Of a stretch of DNA of 64,000 bases, positions 1-10,130 are shown in pieces. How positions within the stretch are numbered: position 1 is the stretch's first letter; each line of letters opens with the position of its first letter. Origin of the DNA: Desulfobacterales bacterium (GTDB taxonomy: Bacteria > Desulfobacterota > Desulfobacteria > Desulfobacterales > C00003060). The stretch lies in assembly GCA_030616475.1 (NCBI GenBank), contig JAUWXF010000003.1, positions 1 to 64,000 on the forward strand, in the 5' to 3' direction. The notes under the pieces are model-generated. The model did not search any database, was not told the origin of the DNA, and saw nothing but the letters and a program-made list of their open reading frames with translations. The position numbers and the translations under genes are program-made.

Positions 1-108
1 ATATCAAATGACCAAAACATTTCCGGCATCGCTGCAATATCTATTTGAAACTTTAGAAGATATCCTTTGTTTTGAATTTGGGATTTGGGTCATTCGTATT
101 TGTTTCGG

Positions 109-171
109 CCTGCCCTGGCGCGACATGCCTGGATGATTCTGCTGCCCATGTAAGTCAGGTCTGGGCCAGGG
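109..171. repeat. CCCTGG mini-element, 63 bp; near-identical to 24110-24172 (opposite strand)
   Basis: cctgccctggcgcgacatgcctggatgattctgctgcccatgtaagtcaggtctgggccaggg; one mismatch. Confidence 0.85.
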
Positions 172-512
172 ATTTCGTGCTTCGAGTTTCGGATTTACCA
201 AAAATTGATTGCGCGAATAACTTCGTTACTTCAATGGGTTACCTCTTTAAATGACGTGGCCTTGATTATAATACACGCAGGTTGGGCATCTATCTGATAT
301 AAAGCCATTTGTCAAACTTTTAGCTGAAATCTTGATGAACCAGCAAACTGGAAGGGTGTTATCAAGTCTTCTTGACTTCTCGATGACTTCCAAATTAAAA
401 AGCTCATAAGTGACATTCAGGAATTTATACTCGTGGAGACCAACAATGTGATGAGACTCTTTGGATGATAATGTGAAGGAGGCATAGGAGAAGCGGCTCT
501 GCGGTGAACGGA

Positions 513-1583
513 TTAGAGGCGGAGGCCCTCATGGAAAATATGCACCCGGTGAGGATCGACGGTCAGGGGGATGACCTGGCCCGGCTGGAAGGCAGCATCC
601 TTCGGCACGCGCACCGTCAGGCCCTCCTGACCGAGACGGGCATGGACGTACTTCTCTGAGCCCACGTTGCTGAGCATCTCCACCTTGGCCTGTAGGGCCA
701 TGGCCCTGCCCTGCCCGATTTCGATGTCCTCGGGACGGATGCCCAGCTCCACTTCGCCTTCCTTTAGATTGAGCTGAAGCCCGACGAGATCCAAGGAGAA
801 CCCAGACCCCTGGAAATGGGGCCGACCATCTTTGCGCATGAGCCTTCCTTGATAAAGGTTCATCTCCGGTGATCCGATGAAGGTGGCCACAAAGGTGTCT
901 GAAGGCCGCGCGTAGATGGTCTCGGGCCGATCGATCTGGCGCACCTTCCCATCACGCATAACCACCACGCTGTCACCAAGGGTCATGGCCTCTACCTGGT
1001 CGTGGGTCACGTATACGATGGTACCCTTGATCTGGCGGTGCAGGCGCTTGAGCTCCAGCCGGACGCTGGACCGCAGGCGGGCATCCAGGTTACTCAATGG
1101 CTCGTCGAGCAGGAAGAGCTTAGGCTGGCGCACCAACGCCCGACCCATGGCCACGCGCTGCCGCTGGCCACCCGAGAGTTCCCTCGGTTTTCGATCCATG
1201 AGGTCCTCGATCCCCAGGAGGCGGGCCGTTTCCAGGACCCGCTTGTGTATATCGGGCTTGGGGACCGCGCGCATGCGAAGGCCGAAGCTCAGGTTCTGAG
1301 ACACCGTCATGTGTGGATAAAGGGCATAGCTCTGGAAGACCATGGCCACATCCCGCTCCCGTGGGGCGAGTCGGTCCACAGGTTGACCATCCAGCAGCAC
1401 CGTGCCCTCGTCCTGGGGGATCAGGCCGGCGATAATATTGAGCAGGGTGCTTTTGCCGCAGCCCGAAGGCCCCAAGAGCACGCAGAACTCGCCGTCCTCC
1501 ACGTGCAGATCTACCCGGGAGAGAGCCACGATGTTGCCAAATCGTTTGTTAATTGCTTTCAGGGTGACAGATGCCATGTTCAA
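513..1583 (-). CDS. Sugar ABC transporter ATP-binding protein (UgpC/MalK-like)
   Basis: Walker A GPSGCGKST, LSGGQRQRVAMGRAL signature, Walker B LFLLDEPLSNLD, C-terminal TOBE-like region. Confidence 0.95.
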   Translation of the reverse strand: MNMASVTLKAINKRFGNIVALSRVDLHVEDGEFCVLLGPSGCGKSTLLNIIAGLIPQDEGTVLLDGQPVDRLAPRERDVAMVFQSYALYPHMTVSQNLSFGLRMRAVPKPDIHKRVLETARLLGIEDLMDRKPRELSGGQRQRVAMGRALVRQPKLFLLDEPLSNLDARLRSSVRLELKRLHRQIKGTIVYVTHDQVEAMTLGDSVVVMRDGKVRQIDRPETIYARPSDTFVATFIGSPEMNLYQGRLMRKDGRPHFQGSGFSLDLVGLQLNLKEGEVELGIRPEDIEIGQGRAMALQAKVEMLSNVGSEKYVHARLGQEGLTVRVPKDAAFQPGQVIPLTVDPHRVHIFHEGLRL

Positions 1584-2449
1584 CCTTTCATGGCCCCGGC
1601 GGTCAGGCCCCGGACCAGGCGGCGTTCAAACAAGAAGAACAGGACCAGAATCGGAATGGTCACCAGGACTGAGGCGGCCATCACCAGTTGTTTGGAGAGA
1701 TGCACGCTCCCTGCAAGCTGTACAACCCCTCTGGACAGGGTGAATTTCTCCGGGGTATCCAGGAACATGAAGGCAAAGAGGAACTCGTTCCAGGCGATCA
1801 TAAAGGTGTACAGTGCCACGCTGGCCAGTGCCGGGGCTGAGAGCGGTATGACGATCCGCCAGATAACCCCGATGCGGCTGCACCCGTCTACGAGCCCCGC
1901 GTGCTCCATCTCGGCGGGCAGCGTCTGGAAGTAGCTCCGGAGCATATAAAGGGCCACCGGCAGCGTCTGGGCCAGGTACACGAGGATGAGCACATTGATC
2001 GAATCCCGCAGCCCCATCCGGGAGAATATCACGTACAAAGGGATCACCAGGACGATGGCCGGAAACATGTAGATAAGCAAAATGCTGTAAGACATAAAAC
2101 CGCGTCCGCGAAAATGAAGCCGTGTGACTGCATAGCCCCCAAGCGTGGCCAGTGTCACGGAGAGCACCACGGTGGCAATGGAGACATACACGCTGTTGGA
2201 GATGTACCGGAGAAACCCGTGTCTGAAAAGGACCTCATAATAGGCGTGAAAATCGACTTTTCGGATGTCGAGTCCCAGGTTGGCGGGTTTGATCATTATC
2301 TCCTCAAGGGACTTGAAAGAAGAAAGAATCATCCAGTAAAAGGGGAAGGCCACGATACCGATGAAGAAAAGGATACCCACGACCCTGAAGATGCGGATAA
2401 TGGTTGCCTCCAAACTCTCTCGACTCATCCCATCATATCTCCATCCCAC
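1580..2449 (-). CDS. Carbohydrate ABC transporter permease (MalG/UgpE-like)
   Basis: Hydrophobic protein with EAA-loop-like EHAGLVDGCSRIGVIWRIVIPLSAPALA; start overlaps the next gene. Confidence 0.93.
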   Translation of the reverse strand: MGWRYDGMSRESLEATIIRIFRVVGILFFIGIVAFPFYWMILSSFKSLEEIMIKPANLGLDIRKVDFHAYYEVLFRHGFLRYISNSVYVSIATVVLSVTLATLGGYAVTRLHFRGRGFMSYSILLIYMFPAIVLVIPLYVIFSRMGLRDSINVLILVYLAQTLPVALYMLRSYFQTLPAEMEHAGLVDGCSRIGVIWRIVIPLSAPALASVALYTFMIAWNEFLFAFMFLDTPEKFTLSRGVVQLAGSVHLSKQLVMAASVLVTIPILVLFFLFERRLVRGLTAGAMKG

Positions 2450-2450
2450 A

Positions 2451-3533
2451 TCATGCCTCCTTTGCGATCCAGCGGAAGTAGATTAGAAGAAACACGGACA
2501 GAACCCCAAAGAGGACCATGGCCATTGCTGAACTCGCCCCGATGTTGAACTCACCAAAGGCGTAATCGTACACCTTAATGGTCAAGACCCTGGTTCCGGC
2601 CTGTCCCCTTGTGAGCAGGAAGATATCGTCGAACTTGTTAAAGGTCCAGATGAACCGGAAGAGCAAGAGTGTGGACAGAACCGTGGCGAGCTGCGGCAGG
2701 GTGATATGGTAGAACCGCTGAAACGGGCTCGCCCCGTCCACCGATGCCGCCTGGTAAAGCTCATCCGGGATGGCCTGGAGCCGTGCGAGAATAAACAGGA
2801 AGGCAAAGGGAAAGTAACGCCACCCCTCGAAGAGGATCACCGAAGTGAGGGCCAGGGGGAGGCGGACCCTCACCCCCATAAGGTCCAGATCCCACCAGCG
2901 CTGTGAGAGGAACGGAATCGGCTGGGCCAAGAGGCCCCTGTCCACGGCCAGCCAGTTGAGCACACCCAGTTGGGGATCCAGGATAAAACTCCAGGTGAAG
3001 GTGACGGCCACAACCGGGGCGATATAAGGGGAGATGAAAAGCCCCCTCAGCAAGCTCCGGCCACGGAATTCCCCATGGACCAAGAGGGCCGCCATCAACC
3101 CCAGGAGAATGGACAGAGCGCTTCCAGAAACGGTGTAGATCAGTGTCGTCACAAGGGCCGGCACAAAGTCCGGATCACTGAAGACCTTCCGGAAGTTATC
3201 AAGAGTGAGGTTGAACTTGAAAAAAGAGGCCCCTCGAAGATCCCCGAGGGAGACCGGTTTGAGACTGAGCCACAGGTTCCAGATCACCGGAAAAATTACA
3301 AAGGCCAGCACGACTGTGAATGTAGGGACCAGCATCCAGAAGGCAAGCCGGGATTCCTGATCTAGAAGAGATTGGCGATTGTTGATTGATGATTGATGAT
3401 TGAACATTGGCGATTGTTGATTGTTGATTGACGATTGTTGATTGTTGATTGATGATTGATGACTGACGATTGTTGATTGGCGATTGATGATTGGCGATTG
3501 ATGATTGGCGATTGATGATTGTTGATTGGTCAT
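2451..3533 (-). CDS. Carbohydrate ABC transporter permease (MalF/UgpA-like); first ~55 aa encoded by a heptanucleotide array
   Basis: EAA loop YQAASVDGASPFQRFYHITLPQLATVL; the N-terminus is a 7-aa repeat (NQQSSIx NHQSPII NRQSTIV...). Confidence 0.9.
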   Translation of the reverse strand: MTNQQSSIANHQSPIINRQSTIVSHQSSINNQQSSINNQQSPMFNHQSSINNRQSLLDQESRLAFWMLVPTFTVVLAFVIFPVIWNLWLSLKPVSLGDLRGASFFKFNLTLDNFRKVFSDPDFVPALVTTLIYTVSGSALSILLGLMAALLVHGEFRGRSLLRGLFISPYIAPVVAVTFTWSFILDPQLGVLNWLAVDRGLLAQPIPFLSQRWWDLDLMGVRVRLPLALTSVILFEGWRYFPFAFLFILARLQAIPDELYQAASVDGASPFQRFYHITLPQLATVLSTLLLFRFIWTFNKFDDIFLLTRGQAGTRVLTIKVYDYAFGEFNIGASSAMAMVLFGVLSVFLLIYFRWIAKEA

Positions 3534-3551
3534 TGGTCACTGGTCATTAGT
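3370..3551. repeat. Heptad array GATTGNN, ~26 contiguous units; inverted partner NNCAATC at ~3636-3690
   Basis: gattggc gattgtt gattgat gattgat gattgaa cattggc gattgtt ... cattggt cactggt cattagt, no indels in phase. Confidence 0.95.
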
Positions 3552-3679
3552 TTGATGCAGGATGCCCGATGCCTGATATCTTACGACGGCATCCGGCATC
3601 TGGCATCCGGCATCGGTCAACACTCAACAGCCACTGGTCAGTCATCAATCATCAATCGCCAATCAACAATCATCAATCC

Positions 3680-5044
3680 TCAATCCTCCAATCCCTTCAC
3701 CCGCTCGTCCATCATCCGGGCGGCGTCCTTCGCGTTGAGTTCGTTGTTGAGGAATCGTTTGAGGATCTCGGGAATAACCTTTGTTCCATAGATCTTGGAC
3801 ACGAGGGCACCTTTGCCCTCGGCAAATCCCCAGCGATCAAAACCCTCTATCCCGGCTGCAATGGTTTTCACCACGTCCACCCCGTAAAACTCGGAGATCC
3901 TGGCCCTGGTCGTCACCCCGAACTCAAGCTCCTTCCACCCGTCAATGAAGCGGTTGGGCGCGCCCCGGGTCCCCTTGCGCACGGGCAATTTACCCTCCGC
4001 CGCCATGCCTAACCACCTCAGGTACCCCTCGTTAAGCAGAAATTCGACCCATTGTTTGGCCGAGGCCTTGTCCGCATCCCGGGTGATCCCCAGGTAGTTT
4101 ATCTGCCCGTATTGGGCGGCCCCTTTCGGGCCGCAAATGATGGTCACGAAGCCGGTACTCCTGGCCAGGAATCCCGATTCCCCTTTGGCGATATCGGGGA
4201 CCACGGGCTGATCCCTCCGAAGCCCCGAGAGCTCATCCAAGATAAAGGGCGACCAGATAATCATTGCCGCTCGTCCAGAGATATAGTCCATCCGGGTATG
4301 GAGCCAGTAAAGGTTCCCGGGCGGGCTGAAACGGGCAAGGGCTTTGTAAAACTTGAGGGTCTCGACCATCTCGGGGGTGTCCAGGTCGACGATTCCGGAT
4401 TTGCCTGTCAGTCTGACGCCATTGGACAGCGCGAAGTGCTCGAAAACCTGCTGGGTGTAAGTCTCCCCCGGGTCGGTGGCGACCTCGAAGCCCCAGATCA
4501 AAGGGGGATTGTGCAGGGCTTTGGCTGCTTGAAGGATGTGATCCCAGCGATTCGGCACGGAAAGCCCCTTTTTCTCGAAGAGGTCTTTGCGGTAAAGGAG
4601 GAGCTGGCCCCATCCGTCGATCGGCACGGCAGCGTAGCCCCCGGGGACACGGGCGAGGTTCAGGGGCCCTGCGCCAAAGGTCTCCTTGCCCAGGTGATTC
4701 ACCACCTGCGTTGCCGACCGATCATCCAGAATCCCAGCCTCCGCCCATCCGATGGTGAACTCGACGGGGTGGAAGAGCACATCGGGCAGCGATCTCGCTG
4801 CATAGGCGGCCGTGACCCTTGCTGTTAGGAGATTTTCCTGCACAGGGATCACGCGGACAACAGTTCCGGTTTTGCGGGTGAATGTGCGGGCAATATCCCG
4901 CTGGATTTCGAGCCGATCCTTCTCTACTTCTGTGGTCCAGAAGGTGATCTGGTTTTGGGCACCAGCCACGGGAAGGCTCATTATAGCGAGCCAGAGAATG
5001 GTTAAGAGGAGAAGTTTTCTCTCCAGTATCTGCCGGCTATACAT
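3680..5044 (-). CDS. Extracellular solute-binding protein of sugar ABC transporter
   Basis: Signal-peptide-like N-terminus, ITFWTTEVEKDRLEIQRDIARTF, operon context with two permeases and an ATPase. Confidence 0.88.
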   Translation of the reverse strand: MYSRQILERKLLLLTILWLAIMSLPVAGAQNQITFWTTEVEKDRLEIQRDIARTFTRKTGTVVRVIPVQENLLTARVTAAYAARSLPDVLFHPVEFTIGWAEAGILDDRSATQVVNHLGKETFGAGPLNLARVPGGYAAVPIDGWGQLLLYRKDLFEKKGLSVPNRWDHILQAAKALHNPPLIWGFEVATDPGETYTQQVFEHFALSNGVRLTGKSGIVDLDTPEMVETLKFYKALARFSPPGNLYWLHTRMDYISGRAAMIIWSPFILDELSGLRRDQPVVPDIAKGESGFLARSTGFVTIICGPKGAAQYGQINYLGITRDADKASAKQWVEFLLNEGYLRWLGMAAEGKLPVRKGTRGAPNRFIDGWKELEFGVTTRARISEFYGVDVVKTIAAGIEGFDRWGFAEGKGALVSKIYGTKVIPEILKRFLNNELNAKDAARMMDERVKGLED

Positions 5045-6603
5045 AAAGCGGCCATAGTTCCTACGGACTCAATGAGCTCAGGTAGAGATATTCTTTCGTT
5101 AAATCCACCCAGGTGTGGCCCGGTATAGATAGTGATATCTTCCACTCCCTTTTTGAAACCCTTTGTTTCGTCTTCAGAGTATCCCCTCTCTCCCAAGAAC
5201 TTTCTGAACTCTTCATCTGACATTTGTTTTTGGTCTACAACTCTCAATACCTCCTCCATATGGCGATCTACACCCATCTCATCGATCATACGGGAGGTAA
5301 GTTCACCTAAATCAAAAGGGACTTTCCCGGCAAATTCTGTTCCTACAAAGCCATGGTAATAATTAAGGGAAATCCCCTCGACCAGCTCCTTAAGGAATTG
5401 CTTGTCAAAAAGGTCTCGAGCATCCATTGGATTGCCTTGCCGGTCAAGTCCAACTCTCTCTCTATCTTTGTTACGAAAATAGCTACCTGCGACCAACAAC
5501 AGGCTGAATATCTGGGCACCAATATGGCGGTAAAGATTTCGACTGAGACCGTTGAAGGCAATGAGGTGTTCAAAGTCCCTTATGCCTGTGATACCAAAAT
5601 TGGGATAGCAGCAGGAATCAAGCCACCTGTCGAGCCTGCCTCCTCGCGGCCATTCATATAAACCATGATCTTCTCTTCTTTCCCTTTGAACCCGGTTATG
5701 AAAAAGCGGAATCGGGGCAGAATGAACAATGCCTAAGAAGGTCAGCTTTCCCAATAACCATGCATTTCTAAACATAACCTCCCTGAATCCCTCCATAGTC
5801 AGTCTTCTTTCCGTTCTATGCTCGTTGGGATAGGCAAAATAATCCTTATGAGCGATAAAGCAAATGGCATAACTCTCTGGATGAAGATCTATTCCATCAG
5901 GCATCCTTACCGGCATATTCTCTAACCTGAATACATAGCTTCCATCAATCTTTATGGCCACAGGAATATTAAATCTTACGGCAAAAGAATAGGCTTCTGA
6001 AGACAAATGTTCCATCCAGACCGCTTCCCTATATATGGACCGATAAGAATCTCCCGCGCAGGCGAATTTGACTACCAACAATCTATTCTCTTTATCAATG
6101 CTAACAACTAAACTCCTTCCAATAACTGCCGGCGTATTACATTTCGTGATGCCCTTTTCTTCCAATATCTCCTGCCACTTCACACGGGGTATGTCCTCTA
6201 TTGTCTCTTCACTGACCTTGGGGCCATGAATGGAAATGGGAAGAGAGCCCAGGGCACCGGCAACTGCTCTTTGCGGATCTCCAACGGTCGTGCCAAGCAG
6301 GTTCTCTAAAACAGAGATTGCTTGGTCAGCCACGGGTTCTGCAATGGTATGGACGATAATGGAAGTTAAGGCATCAGCAGCTTCCCTGTACAGGAAGAAG
6401 GATTGCGTTTGACGAGAAAAATCTGAATTCTTAAGAACCCCCTCAAGGGCCAGGATTGTCTCTGACGAGATAATTTCGGTATGGGTCCGGATAAGTTCTC
6501 GTAAATCACCAACAGCCAAATAAGCGGCCGCAAAATCCAGGCCTTTCGTGTTAAGAGCGTTTTCTAAGGTAGTCCTCTCTCTTTCAAAATCCCGGGCATT
6601 CAT
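5002..6603 (-). CDS. Large kinase-fold-like protein, candidate SidJ-related pseudokinase (ORF track start 6696; preferred ATG at 6603)
   Basis: Kinase-like landmarks LLVVKFA...REAVWMEHL, GIVHSAPIPLFHN and GIRDFEH; overall resemblance to the family annotated as SidJ-related pseudokinase (from memory, not searched). Confidence 0.5.
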   Translation of the reverse strand: MNARDFERERTTLENALNTKGLDFAAAYLAVGDLRELIRTHTEIISSETILALEGVLKNSDFSRQTQSFFLYREAADALTSIIVHTIAEPVADQAISVLENLLGTTVGDPQRAVAGALGSLPISIHGPKVSEETIEDIPRVKWQEILEEKGITKCNTPAVIGRSLVVSIDKENRLLVVKFACAGDSYRSIYREAVWMEHLSSEAYSFAVRFNIPVAIKIDGSYVFRLENMPVRMPDGIDLHPESYAICFIAHKDYFAYPNEHRTERRLTMEGFREVMFRNAWLLGKLTFLGIVHSAPIPLFHNRVQRERREDHGLYEWPRGGRLDRWLDSCCYPNFGITGIRDFEHLIAFNGLSRNLYRHIGAQIFSLLLVAGSYFRNKDRERVGLDRQGNPMDARDLFDKQFLKELVEGISLNYYHGFVGTEFAGKVPFDLGELTSRMIDEMGVDRHMEEVLRVVDQKQMSDEEFRKFLGERGYSEDETKGFKKGVEDITIYTGPHLGGFNERISLPELIESVGTMAALCIAGRYWRENFSS

Positions 6604-6731
6604 GCTAAGATCAAATTTCGATTTCGGGACTCTTCTCAAGCCGACAGGCGCTATGCGGAGTTGGGGGTAATGACTAATGTGATCCGGCGTAACCAACGAC
6701 TAATGACCAATGACAAGTATCCAGCGGGCGA

Positions 6732-7349
6732 TCAGGCCCGGCCCACTTTCTTGAGAGACATCTTTAGCACACGGTAGAACTCTTCATTCTCTATCAGGGA
6801 TCGCTTCAGGACCTTTTCAAGCTGATCTACATTATTCAGGTTGACTACCAGGTTTACACTCTTATTGAAGGCCATCATATTGTCAGCAGTCCTGAAGCTG
6901 TTCCCCAGGAGGACCACAAAGATATTCCGGCGGGTGTTCATAGGCTGGTGCCCCAGGTATTGCAGCACGTGGTTTGATTCAGGATTACCCCCTTCAAAGT
7001 TTTCATCCAGCACGACCAGGTCAAAGACGCGGAATCGCATGTACTTCATGGCATCCCGAGCCGATGCTGCCTCCATGACGTGGTAGTCCATTCGCTGGAG
7101 GGTAGAACGTATCTTTTCTCTTACTCCCGCATCCTGGTCGCAGATCAAGGCCGTCTTAACCCCTTGCTCTACAAAATCAAAGGTTTTTTCAGAAACGTCA
7201 TAGGTATCTGAGGCCACCTCGTCAATGGTAGTCTTAATCTCTATCTTGCTCTTGCACTTTGGGCATTTGAGGGAAACCACCTGGCCCGCAGGCAGCTTGT
7301 CATCCGCGATCTTGAACTTGGCCTTGCAGCTTTTGCACAGGACTTCCAT
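6732..7349 (-). CDS. MJ0042-type zinc-ribbon protein with receiver-like C-terminal domain (ORF track start 7460)
   Basis: MEVLCKSCKAKFKIADDKLPAGQVVSLKCPKCKSKIEI zinc ribbon; ALICDQDAGVREKIRSTLQRMDYHVMEAASARDAMKYMRFRVFDLVVLDE receiver-like. Confidence 0.8.
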   Translation of the reverse strand: MEVLCKSCKAKFKIADDKLPAGQVVSLKCPKCKSKIEIKTTIDEVASDTYDVSEKTFDFVEQGVKTALICDQDAGVREKIRSTLQRMDYHVMEAASARDAMKYMRFRVFDLVVLDENFEGGNPESNHVLQYLGHQPMNTRRNIFVVLLGNSFRTADNMMAFNKSVNLVVNLNNVDQLEKVLKRSLIENEEFYRVLKMSLKKVGRA

Positions 7350-7492
7350 TAATACACTCCCTAACCGGACAAGCCTGCCAGGCATTCGCCTGAGGCGTAG
7401 CCGATGGCGGACGGGCCGGGATTCAGGAATTGTGAATTGAGGAATTGGGGAATTCCTCAATTCCTAAATTCCTTAATCCCTTATAACTCTCC

Positions 7493-8671
7493 TTACTTCA
7501 GTTCGCGCTGTCTGCGTCTGTAGTCTGAATCGACTTCCAGTTCTTCAATATCGGTCGTTTTTTCTCCACGGGCACTCTTTACCCGATCGATGCCTCGGCC
7601 TACCACCCCTTTGCGCGAGGCATAGGCAATGGCGGTCTCCTGAGTGATAAGACCTTTCTCGTAGAGTCCTATGATGTGCCGATCAAAGGTGGTCGTGCCA
7701 AATGCCTCACCAGCCTCAATGATCTCATAAAACGTCCTTCCTTCGGACTCACCGTGAAGGATCGTGTCTTGCACCCTGAGGTTTGTCCCCATGATCTCAA
7801 AGGCGGCCACGCGACCACCGCCGACTTTTGGAAGGAGCCTCTGGCAGACAATCCATCGGATGGTGTCAGCCAATCGGATGCGGATCTGATTCTCCTCTTC
7901 AATATTGAACATGCCGAGGATGCGATTGATAGTCTGGCCTGCATCCACAGTGTGAAGGGTAGTCATAACCAGGTGGCCCGTCTCCGCAGCACTCAACCCG
8001 ATTTCCACGGTTTCCCTGTCGCGCATCTCGCCCACGAGGATAACCTTTGGGGCCTGCCGGAGGGCCGCACGCAACCCGCTGGCAAAGGTATCAAAGTCGG
8101 TCCCCATCTCCCTCTGATTAAGTGTAGCCATCTTGTGGGGATGCTGATATTCCACGGGGTCCTCCAGGGTTACCACGTGAACCGATTTTTGTTCATTGAT
8201 TTCATTTAGTACGGCTGCAAGGGAGGTTGATTTGCCGGTTCCTGTGGCCCCGGTCACAAAGATAATGCCGTTTTTCTCCCCTGCCATTTTTGAGAAGGCC
8301 TCTGGCAGCTCCAGTTCATTTATGGTGGGGACTTTGGTCTCCAGTTTTCGCAAAACGATAGAATAATTGCCTCTCTGAGAAAAAATGTTTACCCGAAAAC
8401 GAGCCTTGCCAGGGAGCTGATATGACAGGTCGCATGAGCCTTCGTTCAGGAGGATCTCGCTCAAACGCCTGTCCCGGTTGATCAGGTTCAAGGCGAACAT
8501 TTCGGTTTGAAATGGAGTGAGTTCATTGAAAGGCGGCTCCAGATCAACCGGGGTCAAAACGCCTGCGCTTTCTACCTGAAACGGCTTGCCAACGGTTATG
8601 TTCAGGTCAGATACGTTCTCGCGGGAGTCAAGCATCCTGGTCATAATATGGTCTATCTCTTGTCTTGTCAT
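7493..8671 (-). CDS. PilT/PilU-family type IV pilus ATPase
   Basis: Walker A GATGTGKST, VTLEDPVEYQH, GEMRDRETVEIGLSAAETGHLVMTTLHT. Confidence 0.93.
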   Translation of the reverse strand: MTRQEIDHIMTRMLDSRENVSDLNITVGKPFQVESAGVLTPVDLEPPFNELTPFQTEMFALNLINRDRRLSEILLNEGSCDLSYQLPGKARFRVNIFSQRGNYSIVLRKLETKVPTINELELPEAFSKMAGEKNGIIFVTGATGTGKSTSLAAVLNEINEQKSVHVVTLEDPVEYQHPHKMATLNQREMGTDFDTFASGLRAALRQAPKVILVGEMRDRETVEIGLSAAETGHLVMTTLHTVDAGQTINRILGMFNIEEENQIRIRLADTIRWIVCQRLLPKVGGGRVAAFEIMGTNLRVQDTILHGESEGRTFYEIIEAGEAFGTTTFDRHIIGLYEKGLITQETAIAYASRKGVVGRGIDRVKSARGEKTTDIEELEVDSDYRRRQRELK

Positions 8672-8730
8672 GGCATTTTCTCCCGTAATGCCAAACTGAA
8701 ACTCGCGAATAGAAAAGTGGAATTACCAAA

Positions 8731-8965
8731 TACCTAAACCGGAAAAGCCGGAAACAAATCCGAAACTCGAATATCGAAATCCGAAACAAATCCGAATATC
8801 AAATGTCCAAATGTTCTAAACGTTACAGATTCAGGAATTCAGGGATTCCGTATTCCAAGACGTCAGTCCTTCAATTCCACAATCCCTCAATTTCTCTGTT
8901 TTTCTGTTTTGAATTTTTGTCATTCGATATTGTTTCGAATTTCGGATTTCGGATTTCGAATTTAG
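8731..8965. repeat. Inverted heptad arms (CCGAAAC/TCGAAAT ... GGATTTC/GAATTTC) between the two PilT-family genes
   Basis: Read directly. Confidence 0.85.
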
Positions 8966-9034
8966 ATTCTTCAACGTGTGAAAAAACTCTCTGCCACAAA
9001 AAACACGAATTTCATAACTTAGGTACTACTAACG

Positions 9035-10117
9035 CTATGCTTCAGTAAAATCGGTAGGGGGCGCCTTCAACAGGGATCGGAATTTGCTTTTGTCATTGGA
9101 CTTCGCGTAGGCCTCATCTGCACTGATCCAACCCTTATTGAGCAAATTCATAATAGCGTCGTCCAGGAGCTGCATCCCGTATTTCTTACCCATTTGTACC
9201 ATAGAGGGAATCTGATAAGTCTTGGCTTCCCGGATCAGGTTACGTACCGCAGGTGTGGCAATCAGGATTTCCAGGGCCACGCAGCGTCCCTTTTTGTCGA
9301 TCCGCTTGAAAAGGACCTGGGCTATCACAGCCCTGAGTCCATCTGCCAGGGTGGATCGTATCTGTTCCTGCTGATGGGCCGGAAAGACCTCAATCACGCG
9401 GTCTACGCTCTTGTGAGCACTGGTGGTATGCAGAGTAGCAAAGACAAGGTGTCCGGTAGAGGCTGCCTCAACAGCCAGGGAGATGGTTTCAAGGTCTCGC
9501 ATCTCACCTACCAGGATAATGTCCGGGTCTTCACGAAGAGCCCCGCGCAAGGCGGCTGAAAAAGATTTGGTATGAGCGCCCACCTCTCTGTGATTCACCA
9601 CACAACTCTCGCTTGTGTGGACAAATTCAATGGGATCTTCAACAGTAATAATATGATCTTTTCGGGTCCTGTTCGCCTGGTCGATAATGGCCGCCAGTGT
9701 TGTGGATTTGCCACTCCCTGTGGGGCCGGTGACCAGCACCAAACCTCGGGGGAGTGAGGCCAGCTTCGATACGACAGCAGGCAGACCCAACTTCTCAGCC
9801 GTGGGGATCTCGCTGGGAATTTCTCGAAAGACCGCGCCGATACCGTTTCTTTGCATAAAATAATTTGCCCGATAGCGCGCAAGGCTGGGAATCTCATAGC
9901 CAAAATCGACATCACCGGTTTCTTCAAATAGCTTGACCTTGTCTTCGGGCGTAATCTCATAAAGCATGCTCCTGAGATCATCATTGTCGAGGACCTTGTA
10001 TTTGACTCTCTCTATATCACCGGCAATCCGGAGCATAGGCGGCTGACCTGCAACGAGGTGGAGGTCTGAAGCCCCTTGCTCATTCATCAATTTGAAAAAC
10101 GCATCAATCTTGGCCAT
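9035..10117 (-). CDS. pilT: Type IV pilus retraction ATPase PilT
   Basis: GPTGSGKSTTLAAIID, ITVEDPIEFVH, GEMRDLETISLAVEAASTGHLVFATLHT. Confidence 0.93.
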   Translation of the reverse strand: MAKIDAFFKLMNEQGASDLHLVAGQPPMLRIAGDIERVKYKVLDNDDLRSMLYEITPEDKVKLFEETGDVDFGYEIPSLARYRANYFMQRNGIGAVFREIPSEIPTAEKLGLPAVVSKLASLPRGLVLVTGPTGSGKSTTLAAIIDQANRTRKDHIITVEDPIEFVHTSESCVVNHREVGAHTKSFSAALRGALREDPDIILVGEMRDLETISLAVEAASTGHLVFATLHTTSAHKSVDRVIEVFPAHQQEQIRSTLADGLRAVIAQVLFKRIDKKGRCVALEILIATPAVRNLIREAKTYQIPSMVQMGKKYGMQLLDDAIMNLLNKGWISADEAYAKSNDKSKFRSLLKAPPTDFTEA

Positions 10118-10130
10118 GAAATCTCCCCAA

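Noticed and set aside
1002-1934. Long + strand ORFs opposite the ABC transporter (also 1901..2548, 4052..4828)
   Set aside because: Shadow ORFs antisense to well-supported genes in GC-rich codon context; no recognisable motifs.
3370-3690. Possible CRISPR array
   Set aside because: No conserved 25-40 bp repeats separated by unique spacers; units are contiguous 7-mers; no cas genes.
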